This document shows, piece by piece, positions 1 through 7,247 of a DNA stretch of 41,455 nt. Each line of letters starts with the position of its first letter. Within the stretch, counting starts at the first letter, position 1. The notes beneath the pieces were generated by a model. The model was given only the letters and a program-made list of their open reading frames with translations, was not told the origin of the DNA and did not search any database. Made by a program: the position numbers and the translations under genes. This stretch comes from Oscillospiraceae bacterium (GTDB lineage: Bacteria; Bacillota; Clostridia; Oscillospirales; Oscillospiraceae). The stretch covers positions 1 to 41,455 of the forward strand of contig JAFSJE010000084.1 of assembly GCA_017439425.1 (NCBI GenBank), in the 5' to 3' direction.

Positions 1-25
1 TCTTCAATTCGCGCTTGCCCTTTTC

Positions 26-94
26 GCGTCATACTTCGTTATCCGGCTTGATAATACACAAAGTATTGTCTGCACCGGACGCCTTGTATGACGC
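26..94. repeat. Fold-back (nested inverted repeat) sequence
   Basis: The arms GCGTCATAC (26-34) and GTATGACGC (86-94) are perfect inverted repeats, with flanking T and A runs extending the pairing. Inside lie a second pair of CCGG blocks (43-46 and 74-77) and a central AATAC/GTATT hairpin (53-57 and 63-67). The nesting suggests a structured intergenic repeat or a small non-autonomous element. No open frame fits it. It lies just upstream of the truncated symporter fragment and may mark the event that truncated it. Confidence 0.45.
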
Positions 95-151
95 AAAAAA
101 TTCTGCGCGCTCGGTTAAAGCTTTTAATCAGGGATTAGTATAAAATGAACA

Positions 152-262
152 GTGGGCTTCTGCGCGCCCGGCATTTACGAGATCGTTCCGTGCTTCATTC
201 TTGGGCTTATCGCCGCCTTGATCGTCTCGCCGATCAAGGATAAAGACGTGATATATATTCAG
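152..262 (+). pseudogene. C-terminal remnant of a PutP-type Na+/proline symporter
   Basis: Translation from 152 gives a stretch, starting APGIYEIVPCFILGL, that resembles the last membrane helix and short cytoplasmic tail of sodium:solute symporters of the PutP family (typical pattern G-[IL]-Y-E-[IL]-[IVL]-P-G-F). An in-frame TGA lies immediately upstream (146-148), and nothing before it encodes the rest of a transporter. The frame runs on into the terminator hairpin with no stop before it. I read this as a gene relic, not an expressed protein. A 14-bp direct repeat with one mismatch (101-114 and 158-171) brackets the upstream junction. The family call rests on about 30 residues. Confidence 0.45.
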
Positions 263-297
263 CGCCTTGAGGAAATCCTCAAGGCGCATTTTTTATT
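262..297 (+). terminator. Intrinsic terminator
   Basis: Perfect 11-bp stem GCGCCTTGAGG (262-272) / CCTCAAGGCGC (277-287) with loop AAAT, followed by ATTTTTTATT. The T-run is on the plus strand, so it terminated the symporter relic. It also lies directly behind the stop of the minus-strand DUF3048 gene, but lacks a T-run in that direction. Confidence 0.8.
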
Positions 298-1678
298 CAA
301 ACGTTACCTTTCCGTTTGCCGTCGGGATGATTGCTATGTATGTCTTTCCGATTCCAAGCGTTACATCAGTACCGTCCGCATATTTGAACGAGAACGGAAC
401 AGCCGTGGACTCGCGGCTCCACTCGATCGGAAGATACACACCGTCGCGGATTATATAGCCGTTTCCGCTGCCGGTGGTCTTGACCGTGATGTGGCCGAGG
501 GTATCGCCCTTGATTCCGTTTATCGCGGTGTAGAGAACGATCGCGTTCTCAAAACGAACTCTTGAGCCGTCTGTGCTGTCGGTGAGTGCGGCGGAGTACT
601 GATAGAGAAGATAATTGCCGGTCTCCTCATCATAGGTAAGCTTGTTCGTCTTTGTTTCAGAAAGCTTTATCTCAACATTCTTCGCGCTCTTTTCTGAGTC
701 AAGCGGTTCTTCGGAGAAGTGAAGCCCGGTGGAAAAGCCTTCGGAATGGGTCATGCTGACCTTTGTGTGCTTCTCAAGATACGCCGGTATGAGCGTTGTG
801 TCGAGCATGAGCGAATGCTCATAGCCCATATTCTGACGTCTCCACGAATCGCGGTAGTAGCACATCGCATCACCGTTAACGCCGTCCATCGAGTCGACAA
901 CGCCGCTTCTCAGGAGCTTATACGCATCGTCAGAGCCGCCGGCGTGGATGTAGAACGCCTCGTAGCCGCGGGCGATATCTACGTAGTAGGGTCTCGAACT
1001 GCGTACAGAGCCGATTACATCGACAGAATGTATGTCGGTGTAAAGCGCCATAAAGCGCGTGTAGCTTCCCTCGACCTGCGTTTCAATGAGAATGTCTGCG
1101 CCGCGCAGGCCAGCCTGCGGCGTTGCAACGCGGATGTTGTTGAGCATAACGGCGTAGGGCTTCTGAGTTGAGATATCCTCGCTCACAGGCTCGCCGGTGA
1201 GCGGATTGCGCGGGCCGGTGTAGATGGGCTTAAGATCGTTCCACAGCGCCTCGAACGTCATATCCGAGGTCACGGTGACTGCCTGACCGACAATGAAATG
1301 CGTATCATTCTCGCCCTTCCACTCAATGAATTCCTTGTTCTCCGGAATTTCAAGGAAGGAATTATCAAAGATGTAATCGCTGTTGTCCTCGATCTCAGTT
1401 TCAAACACCGTTTCCTCCTCGGAGATGAAGGTGAGCTTCCACATGGTCGGCTCGGGTTCGGGTTCCGGCTCAGGCTCCGGCTCGGGTTCAGGCTCCGGCT
1501 CGGGCTCAGGCTCGACCTGCGGCGCGGGCTCAGGCGCAGGTGCCTCCTGCGGCTTGAATACTATCACAACCGCGGCAATCGCAGCCGCGATCGCGAGAAC
1601 TACAAGAATCGCTATAATGAGAATTTTTGGGTCAAACGGCATTCCGCCGCCTTTTTTCGCGTGTTTTCCCTGAGACAT
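293..1678 (-). CDS. DUF3048 (YerB-like) membrane-anchored protein
   Basis: 461 aa. The start is the ATG at 1678, placed after AAAGGAGG; an upstream in-frame ATG at 1723 has no ribosome binding site. Order of parts: a short basic cytoplasmic N-terminus, one membrane helix (about 19-41), a Pro-Glu repeat stalk (about 46-77), a 65-residue beta-rich module like the InlB/Listeria-Bacteroides repeat (about 78-146), then a DUF3048 region (about 158-461) beginning NPLTGEPVSED and including SYTRFMALY and VIGSVRSSRPYYVDIA. DUF3048 proteins such as B. subtilis YerB are extracytoplasmic and of unknown biochemical role. The stalk and module suggest display across the cell wall. It is a single gene with its own promoter, divergent from the DUF4364 gene. 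Confidence 0.85.
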   Translation of the reverse strand: MSQGKHAKKGGGMPFDPKILIIAILVVLAIAAAIAAVVIVFKPQEAPAPEPAPQVEPEPEPEPEPEPEPEPEPEPEPTMWKLTFISEEETVFETEIEDNSDYIFDNSFLEIPENKEFIEWKGENDTHFIVGQAVTVTSDMTFEALWNDLKPIYTGPRNPLTGEPVSEDISTQKPYAVMLNNIRVATPQAGLRGADILIETQVEGSYTRFMALYTDIHSVDVIGSVRSSRPYYVDIARGYEAFYIHAGGSDDAYKLLRSGVVDSMDGVNGDAMCYYRDSWRRQNMGYEHSLMLDTTLIPAYLEKHTKVSMTHSEGFSTGLHFSEEPLDSEKSAKNVEIKLSETKTNKLTYDEETGNYLLYQYSAALTDSTDGSRVRFENAIVLYTAINGIKGDTLGHITVKTTGSGNGYIIRDGVYLPIEWSRESTAVPFSFKYADGTDVTLGIGKTYIAIIPTANGKVTFE

Positions 1679-1704
1679 ATTTCCGCCTCCTTTATATTGT
1701 GTAT

Positions 1705-1733
1705 ATTCTACTACTTTAAACATAATATGTCAA
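1705..1733 (-). promoter_or_regulatory. Sigma-A-type promoter for the DUF3048 gene
   Basis: On the minus strand, TTGACA (1733-1728), a 17-nt spacer, then TAGAAT (1710-1705). A consensus -35 and a 5/6 -10 box, about 27 nt upstream of the chosen ATG at 1678, with AAAGGAGG between. Confidence 0.7.
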
Positions 1734-1749
1734 ATTTATTCCTTTGCAC

Positions 1750-1779
1750 TTGTTAATTTGCGGAATTTAGCATATAATA
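1750..1779 (+). promoter_or_regulatory. Sigma-A-type promoter for DUF4364-pulA
   Basis: TTGTTA (1750-1755), an 18-nt spacer, TATAAT (1774-1779). The ribosome binding site AGGAGG (1793-1798) and ATG (1806) follow. It is divergent from the DUF3048 promoter. Confidence 0.6.
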
Positions 1780-1805
1780 TACACATATTTGCAGGAGGTA
1801 TGACT

Positions 1806-2336
1806 ATGGACGAGAACAGGTTTGGCTTTATACACAGCGCCACAGAGCTCAAGGTTCTGATACTCTACATTCTGAGCCGCATCTCCGTACCCTGCCCGCG
1901 CGAGGATCTCACCGACCTCACGCTGATGACGGACAACGGAATAGGCTATTTCGAGTTTTCCGACTGCCTTGCAGACCTTGTGAAAACTCAGCACATCACC
2001 GAGCAGGACAACAAGTACACTATAACAAAGAAAGGCATTGAAAACGGCAAGAGCATGGAGACCTCAGTCCCCTACTCCGTTCGCATCCGTGCCGAAAAGG
2101 CCGCGGCAACACTGAACGGCGTTCTGTCGCGCGATTCGATGATAACCTCATCGCGCGTGCTGCGCCAGCGCGGCGGCTATACGCTGAAGCTCGCGCTGAA
2201 CGACGGAGTTGGTGAGATCATCAACATGGAGCTTCTCTGCGCCGACGAAAAGAGCGCTAAGACCATTGAGGCTAATTTCAGAAAAAACGCAGAGAAAATT
2301 TACGGAAAGATCATCGGTATTCTATTGGAGGAGTAA
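1806..2336 (+). CDS. DUF4364 family protein
   Basis: 176 aa. AGGAGG at 1793-1798 is 7 nt from the ATG at 1806 but only 1 nt from the in-frame ATG at 1800, so 1806 is preferred. The sequence matches the DUF4364 family of Firmicutes: an N-terminal winged-helix-like part (ELKVLILYILSRISVPCPREDL, then YFEFSDCLADLVKTQHI and the wing NKYTITKKG), and a C-terminal alpha/beta part. A DNA-binding role is suggested by the fold pattern but is not shown. The stop is 2 nt from the pullulanase ATG, so the two genes are probably cotranscribed. Confidence 0.8.
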   Translation: MDENRFGFIHSATELKVLILYILSRISVPCPREDLTDLTLMTDNGIGYFEFSDCLADLVKTQHITEQDNKYTITKKGIENGKSMETSVPYSVRIRAEKAAATLNGVLSRDSMITSSRVLRQRGGYTLKLALNDGVGEIINMELLCADEKSAKTIEANFRKNAEKIYGKIIGILLEE

Positions 2337-2338
2337 CC

Positions 2339-4999
2339 ATGAAGAGACGGGCGTTTTCACTTATTCTCGCGCTGATTCTGATTCTTACCTGTGCCGCCTG
2401 CACGCAGAATGCTCCGCAGGAGCCAATTTCCGACGAGCCGAAGGTAGTCGAGCCCGCTCCGCAGCCTTTGCCTGAGCCCGAGCCCGATCCCGAGCCTTTG
2501 CCCGAACCGGAGCCGGAATACACACTCCCGCGCGAGGACGGCGCAAATCAGCTCACCTTCTACTTTGCGAAGGATGGCGTGGACTGGTCGAAGGCCGATA
2601 TGTGGATCTGGTTTCCCGGCAAGGACGGCCGCGGATATGAGTTCCATACCTGTGATTACGGCGGAAAGGTCATTCTGAACGTGCCGGAGAGCGTTACCGA
2701 GGTGGGCTTTATCGTCCGCACGAACTGCTCTCAGCCCGGCGGTACCTCCTGGGGCGACGCTGTGAAGGACGTCGAAGCCGACCGCTACGCCGAAATGACC
2801 GGCCCCGACACTGTAATCTACCTGAAAAGCGGTGACAGTATGCAGTACACCTCAAAGGACGGCGGTAAGACCGTAGACCCGATAAAGCTCTTCTCTCTCG
2901 CAGGAATAACCGGCGAGCGCACAATCCGCTATGTCATCTCCCCCGCGACGCGCTTTGAGAGCCTCGAGGACTTTACGGTTACAGACTCAGACGGCAATTC
3001 TCTCGCGATTGAGAGCGTTTCGAGCCTCAATAACAGCGTTATACTCGGAGACATCACCCTTGCCGAGCCTCTTGACCTCTCCGACAACTACACTCTCGCA
3101 ATCAAGGGCTTCGGCGAGCTGACCTCGGTGCCGACCGGTATCTTCGACAGCGCGGAGTTCAATGAGAAGTACCTCTACGACGGCCCTCTCGGCGCCCGCC
3201 GCGTCGACGATGAGAGCTGGGCATTCAATCTTTGGGCGCCGACCTCCTCCGCCGTAACGCTTAACCTCTATCAGAATGGCTCGGACGGTGAAAAGCTCAG
3301 CGAAACGCCTATGGAAAAGCTCGACAAGGGCGTCTGGAGCGCGACTCTCTCCGCCGACGCCGGAACGTACTACACCTACACCGTCACAAACGCGCTCGGC
3401 ACCTTTGAGGTAGTCGACCCCTACGCCGAAGCAGTAGGCGTAAACGGCGAGCGCGGAATGCTCCTCGACTACACCGGCAGCTTCTCCGATCTTGACAGAT
3501 ACTTCACCGGCATCGAGTCCTATTCCGACGCGGTTATCTGGGAGGTACACGTCCGCGACTTCTCGAATACCATCGGCACCTCAAAATATCCCGGCAAGTA
3601 CCTCGCCTTCACAGAAGAAGGGCTTGTGAACGGCGCCGGAGTGCCGATAGGGCTTGACTATCTCAAGGAGCTCGGCATAACGCACATACACCTCCAGCCG
3701 ATCTATGACTACGCAACGGTAGATGAAGCAAGGCTCGACCTCGCTCAGTTCAACTGGGGCTACGACCCGAAGAACTACAACGCGCCCGAGGGAAGCTACT
3801 CAACCGCGCCCTTTGAGGGTGAAACGCGCGTTACTGAGCTTCGAGCGCTCGTAAAGGCGATACACGATGCGGGCATGGGCGTAATCATGGACGTAGTCTA
3901 CAACCACACCTACTCGCTCGACTCAAATCTCAACCGCATCGTTCCGTATTACTACTACCGCTACAACGCTATGGGCGAGGCCTCGAACGGCTCAGGATGC
4001 GGCAACGAAACCGCCTCAGATCGCGCGATGTTCCGCAGGTTCATGGTCGACTCAATATCTCACTGGCAGCGCGATTACCACATTGACGGCTTCCGCTTCG
4101 ACCTCATGGCTCTGCACGATATTGACACGATGCAAGCGATTGAAAGCGCCGTACACGCCGAAAATCCGAAGGCAATAATCTACGGCGAGGGCTGGACGGG
4201 CGGCACAAGCGCGCTGAACGCAAATCTTCAGGCAAATCAGCAGAATATTTCTAAGGTAGTTGCCTCTGAGGGAGCTATCGGCTCAGTCGCGGTTTTCAAC
4301 GACGCGATACGCGACGGGCTGAAGGGCAGCGTATTTGATGCGAAGGGCGCTGGCTATGCGAGCGGCAATATCACGAAAACCACCGCAAATCAGGTGCTCT
4401 TCGGCATTGAGGGCGGCAAACGCGGCGTCGGCGCGGCGTGGGGTGTAGAGAATAACATGGTCATAAACTACGTTTCCGCGCACGATAACAACACGCTTTG
4501 GGATAAGCTCGCGCTCTCAAACGGCGACGAGCCCGAGAGCGAGCGCTTCAAGATGAACGCCTTTGCTGCGAACATCATCTTTATCTCGAACGGCACGCCG
4601 TTTATGCTCGCGGGTGAGGAGATGCTTCGCACCAAGGGCGGCGATGAGAACAGCTATATGAGCTCCGACGAGGTCAACAATCTGGAGTGGAGCAAGCTTA
4701 TTCCCGGCTCGCCGGAGTTTGAGATGATGCGCTTCTATAAGTCGCTCATAGACTTCCGCAAGGCGCACGATTATCTGCGCCAAAGCGACGTAACCGGCAC
4801 AGTTCTCCCCGATAACAGCCTCGAGGTACACTATTCCGCAGACGGCGCAGAGAAGGCGGTCGCCTTCATTAACCCTCACACCGAGCCGATAAAAGTCCAC
4901 GCCGACGGCACTATGATATGGCGCGGCGGCGAAGTAAATACAGCGGTCAGCGGTGAGATTGAGATTCCTCCGAGGACAGTTGTGATTGTTGAGAAATGA
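2339..4999 (+). CDS. pulA: Type I pullulanase (GH13) lipoprotein
   Basis: 886 aa. It hydrolyses alpha-1,6 branch points of pullulan, starch or glycogen at the cell surface. The N-terminus is a lipoprotein-type signal (hydrophobic 5-17, then CAAC with candidate lipid Cys21). A Pro-Glu linker (38-60) follows, then a CBM41-like starch-binding region (about 70-180), an N2-like domain (about 190-270), a CBM48-like module (about 283-365) and the TIM barrel. Diagnostic motifs: FNWGYDPKNYNAPEGSYS (471-488), typical of type I pullulanases; DVVYNH (518-523); DGFRFD with nucleophile D588; YGEGW with acid/base E617; AHDNNT (714-719). All catalytic residues are present. It follows the DUF4364 gene by 2 nt, with GGAGGAG overlapping that gene's end. 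Its terminator has been split by repeat copy A. Confidence 0.95.
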   Translation: MKRRAFSLILALILILTCAACTQNAPQEPISDEPKVVEPAPQPLPEPEPDPEPLPEPEPEYTLPREDGANQLTFYFAKDGVDWSKADMWIWFPGKDGRGYEFHTCDYGGKVILNVPESVTEVGFIVRTNCSQPGGTSWGDAVKDVEADRYAEMTGPDTVIYLKSGDSMQYTSKDGGKTVDPIKLFSLAGITGERTIRYVISPATRFESLEDFTVTDSDGNSLAIESVSSLNNSVILGDITLAEPLDLSDNYTLAIKGFGELTSVPTGIFDSAEFNEKYLYDGPLGARRVDDESWAFNLWAPTSSAVTLNLYQNGSDGEKLSETPMEKLDKGVWSATLSADAGTYYTYTVTNALGTFEVVDPYAEAVGVNGERGMLLDYTGSFSDLDRYFTGIESYSDAVIWEVHVRDFSNTIGTSKYPGKYLAFTEEGLVNGAGVPIGLDYLKELGITHIHLQPIYDYATVDEARLDLAQFNWGYDPKNYNAPEGSYSTAPFEGETRVTELRALVKAIHDAGMGVIMDVVYNHTYSLDSNLNRIVPYYYYRYNAMGEASNGSGCGNETASDRAMFRRFMVDSISHWQRDYHIDGFRFDLMALHDIDTMQAIESAVHAENPKAIIYGEGWTGGTSALNANLQANQQNISKVVASEGAIGSVAVFNDAIRDGLKGSVFDAKGAGYASGNITKTTANQVLFGIEGGKRGVGAAWGVENNMVINYVSAHDNNTLWDKLALSNGDEPESERFKMNAFAANIIFISNGTPFMLAGEEMLRTKGGDENSYMSSDEVNNLEWSKLIPGSPEFEMMRFYKSLIDFRKAHDYLRQSDVTGTVLPDNSLEVHYSADGAEKAVAFINPHTEPIKVHADGTMIWRGGEVNTAVSGEIEIPPRTVVIVEK

Positions 5000-5001
5000 A
5001 T

Positions 5002-5030
5002 TAAGCCCGCGGTCGATGACCGCGGGCTTA
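5002..5030 (+). repeat. Gene-proximal terminator hairpin, copy A left flank
   Basis: Perfect 13-bp stem TAAGCCCGCGGTC / GACCGCGGGCTTA with a 3-nt loop, directly after the pulA stop. No T-run follows; the repeat element begins at once. The same 28-nt sequence recurs at 5191-5218 on the other side of the element. Confidence 0.85.
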
Positions 5031-5190
5031 GACTGTAGACAAAATGGAAAAAGCGTTGGATAAAGGAGGCGGGGATCTGTGAAGGGGCCGGCCGAGAGGC
5101 CCCTTCACGTCGCATCACCCGCCCGCAGGCGTCATATTTTGCGCTCTCAAAGCGCAAAATATGTTCGATGCGGAGACTTTGTCGACGCAT
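5030..5190 (+). mobile_element. Terminator-flanked repeat element, copy A
   Basis: About 161 bp, closely similar to 22231-22390 and 34315-34473 (the last inverted). The ends are imperfect inverted repeats (GTAGACAAA near the left end, TTTGTCGAC near the right). Internal structure: stem 1 GTGAAGGGGCC/GGCCCCTTCAC; stem 2, a 13-bp stem CATATTTTGCGCT/AGCGCAAAATATG; stem 3 ATGCG/CGCAT at the right end. It contains AAAGGAGG, but no reading frame is conserved among copies. Flanked by duplicate terminator hairpins belonging to pulA. No transposase is inside, so it would need to be moved in trans, as a MITE is. Confidence 0.75.
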
Positions 5191-5225
5191 TAAGCCCGCG
5201 GTCGATGACCGCGGGCTTTGATTTG
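5191..5225. terminator. Distal terminator hairpin, copy A right flank
   Basis: Repeats the 28 nt of 5002-5029 exactly and is followed by TTGATTTG, so it can act as terminator for transcripts coming from pulA. It also lies just past the stop of the convergent nagB and may serve both genes. Confidence 0.7.
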
Positions 5226-5232
5226 TTCAGGA

Positions 5233-6024
5233 TTAAAGTCTCTCGTTCTTCTCGATATCAAGGAAGTATTTATAGGTGTCAACTGTCAGCTCGCCGCAGG
5301 CAGCCTCGTCGCAGGCGATGATGGCTCCGTTGTGCATTTGGAGTGCGGAGCAGGTCCACTTCTGGCTGACGCCGCCCTCTACAGTCGCCGCAAGGGCGCG
5401 AGCCTTGTTATGGCCGTTGATGAGGATAAGGACCTCCTTGGAGTCGCAGACCGTGCCTACGCCTACGCTGAGTGCCTGAGCCGGAACTGCTTCGGGATCG
5501 TTGCCGAAGAAGCGGCTGTTTACGATGCGGGTATCAGTTGTGAGGTTGCGGACTCCGGTGCGGCTTGCAAGCGAGGTGTACGGCTCGTTGAACGCGATAT
5601 GACCGTCAACGCCGATGCCGCCCATGAAGAGGTCGATTCCGCCGTAGGATGCGATCTTCGCCTCATAGCGCGCGCACTCACCCTCGGGATCGTCGGTCAT
5701 GCCGTTGAGAATGTTGATGTTCTCCGGCTTCATATCGACGAGGTGATCGAAGAAATTATCGTGCATGAAATACCAATAGGACTGATCGTGCTCGTGCGGA
5801 AGTCCGAGGTACTCGTCCATGTTGAAGGTCACGACGTTAGAGAAGGAAAGCTCGCCCTTCTGATTCATCGTGTAAAGCTCCCTGTAAACTCCGATAGGGC
5901 TGGAGCCGGTGGGAAGACCGAGAACGAAGGGGCGATTCTCCTTGTGGTTTCTTATCTTGTCGGCGATGTAGTTTGCCGCCCACTTGCACATATTTTCATA
6001 GTTTTCCTGAATTACTACTCTCAT
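5233..6024 (-). CDS. nagB: Glucosamine-6-phosphate deaminase/isomerase
   Basis: 263 aa. Interconverts glucosamine-6-phosphate and fructose-6-phosphate plus ammonia in the cytoplasm. The start is the ATG at 6024, 8 nt after GGAGTG; the longer frame upstream is the ribozyme leader. Family motifs: LGLPTGSSPIGVYREL (phosphate binding), FNMDEYLGLP (general-base Asp), GGIGVDGHIAFNEP (Asp, His and Glu of the active site), NSRFF and VGVGT. The segment matching the E. coli allosteric GlcNAc6P site reads SRTGVRN where E. coli has SRTRIKT, so Arg158 and Thr161 equivalents are absent and Lys160 is Arg. A glmS-type ribozyme in the leader suggests feedback control by GlcN6P and hence a biosynthetic role; that is inference. 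Confidence 0.95.
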   Translation of the reverse strand: MRVVIQENYENMCKWAANYIADKIRNHKENRPFVLGLPTGSSPIGVYRELYTMNQKGELSFSNVVTFNMDEYLGLPHEHDQSYWYFMHDNFFDHLVDMKPENINILNGMTDDPEGECARYEAKIASYGGIDLFMGGIGVDGHIAFNEPYTSLASRTGVRNLTTDTRIVNSRFFGNDPEAVPAQALSVGVGTVCDSKEVLILINGHNKARALAATVEGGVSQKWTCSALQMHNGAIIACDEAACGELTVDTYKYFLDIEKNERL

Positions 6025-6054
6025 AATCAAAACACTCCAATCTATTAAATCAGA

Positions 6055-6190
6055 GCGGTGAAAGAGCCTCTGTTGCGGTTTTGATTCCGTTTTTTGCTCT
6101 CTTTCTAACGATTCGCTGTACCGTGACGGCATCCGCCGAATATTTCGATGACCGTCAGCCTCGTCACCCCGCAGGGCCCGGCGCTATCGG
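6055..6190 (-). ncRNA. glmS-type self-cleaving ribozyme/riboswitch upstream of nagB
   Basis: Read on the minus strand, the leader holds the conserved glmS core: AGCGCC with the expected cleavage between positions 6185 and 6184, then GACGAGG, TCATCGAA, TCGGCGGATGCC, and CGGTACAGCGAATCGTTAGA, followed by a P4-like stem (GAAAGAGAGC with GCTCTTTC) enclosing AAAAACGG/AAAACCGC. The order and spacing match my recollection of the T. tengcongensis and B. subtilis ribozymes, with a shortened P1. Known glmS ribozymes bind glucosamine-6-phosphate as a cofactor and cleave their own mRNA. Here the downstream gene is nagB. Confidence 0.93.
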
Positions 6191-6230
6191 CATGGCGTTC
6201 CTCATACGCTCTTTGCCGATTTACTAAGGT

Positions 6231-6259
6231 ATATTACCACTTTTTGTATTTTATTACAA
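6231..6259 (-). promoter_or_regulatory. Promoter for the ribozyme-nagB transcript
   Basis: On the minus strand, TTGTAA (6259-6254), a 17-nt spacer, TAATAT (6236-6231). Predicted transcription start is near 6224, giving about 40 nt upstream of the ribozyme cleavage site. Confidence 0.6.
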
Positions 6260-6266
6260 TCAATTT

Positions 6267-6698
6267 TTAACCAATTTCGTAGGAAATATCAAGCTTGTTA
6301 AGTGCAGAAATGACCTCGTCGTAGGTCGCCTTTATGGCGCTGTCGTCTTTTACAGTCACCTTCACCCCGTCGGCGTAATTCTTCTCAAGGAAGCTCTCAA
6401 GCTCATCGGAGGCAACGGCGGTTCCGTTTATCGTGATTGCGCTCTCGCTGACTACGATCTGCATAATGCCGTCGTCGGACATTTCCGTTTCATCCACATT
6501 TCCGGCAGGCTCCTGCTTTTCAGCTGCGGTCGCGCCGCCGCTCTGAGCGCCGGTATTCGCCTCGCCGCCGCCAATCAGCCCTGTGCCGCCCGGCCCGAAG
6601 CCGTACCAGCCGCCGAGGCTCAAAAGCAGCGCCGCGATCACGCCTATCGTCACGTTGCGCCCGGTGTGCTTCTTTTTCTTTTTCTGTTCTTCTGCCAT
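6267..6698 (-). CDS. Single-pass membrane protein with ExbD/TolR-like C-terminal domain
   Basis: 143 aa. A lysine-rich N-terminus, one membrane helix (about 15-33), a Gly/Ala-rich linker, and a C-terminal domain (about 78-142). The last part, with ITINGTAVASDELESFLEKN and a YDEVISALNKLDI helix, follows the ExbD/TolR periplasmic-domain pattern (beta strand, helix, charged strand, helix). The conserved membrane Asp of ExbD is not present. It is the third gene of the operon, 3 nt behind the ExbD-like gene and with GGAGGG before its ATG. The role is unknown; it could be a second extracytoplasmic subunit of the same channel. Confidence 0.6.
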   Translation of the reverse strand: MAEEQKKKKKHTGRNVTIGVIAALLLSLGGWYGFGPGGTGLIGGGEANTGAQSGGATAAEKQEPAGNVDETEMSDDGIMQIVVSESAITINGTAVASDELESFLEKNYADGVKVTVKDDSAIKATYDEVISALNKLDISYEIG

Positions 6699-6701
6699 AC
6701 T

Positions 6702-7247
6702 TTATCCCTCCATTAAATCAATTTCCGCGTAATTTATGTAGATTCCGCCTCTCAAAAGCTCCGGTTTGAGCTCAAGAACGGCGTCTTTTATAAGCTCATA
6801 TTCCGAGTTGTATATGCCGTTTCTGTCATACTGAAACACCAAAAACGCGCTCTCCGTGCCGCCCTCTTCTATTATGCTCCGCAGAGCGCCGATAAAGCGT
6901 TCGCGCGCGGTATCGCTTCGCCCCGAGTCGAGGGAAACATAGGTCACAGCGCCGCCATCTGATTCGATGAGTATTCTGCGCGGGCTTGATTCGATCACCG
7001 AAACTGTGACTATTGCGCTCTTCTCGTCGACTATGCCGAGCGTGCGCTCTCTCCTTTTCGCTTCCTCAAGAGCATTTTTCACACTCTCAAGCTCGACCTT
7101 CAGCACCGCCGATTCGCTCTCAGCCTCGGCGCGGTCGACCTCAGCCGCCTGCACCTGCGTTTTCGACTGCACGAGCAGCACGAACAGCATGATGAGAATG
7201 ACGTCCAGCAGCGGCGTCAGCTCTACAAGTATCTGCCGCTTTTTCAT
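6702..7247 (-). CDS. ExbD/TolR-like proton channel subunit
   Basis: 181 aa. The N-terminus ELTPLLDVILIMLFVLL has the hallmark of ExbD/TolR: a single membrane helix starting with a Pro-Leu-Leu-Asp motif, where the Asp carries protons. A charged coiled-coil segment follows (about 36-75), then an alpha/beta domain outside the membrane. The ATG overlaps the stop of the ExbB-like gene by 4 nt (ATGA), so translation is probably coupled. Partner subunits in known systems form an ion-driven motor that does work across the envelope. What it drives here cannot be told from the sequence. Confidence 0.8.
   Translation of the reverse strand: MKKRQILVELTPLLDVILIMLFVLLVQSKTQVQAAEVDRAEAESESAVLKVELESVKNALEEAKRRERTLGIVDEKSAIVTVSVIESSPRRILIESDGGAVTYVSLDSGRSDTARERFIGALRSIIEEGGTESAFLVFQYDRNGIYNSEYELIKDAVLELKPELLRGGIYINYAEIDLMEG

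Noticed and set aside
5079-5321. Open frame through repeat copy A beginning MKGPAERPLHV, and related short frames in copy C
   Set aside because: Copy B has a TAA in the same frame, and the base changes among copies preserve stems rather than codons.
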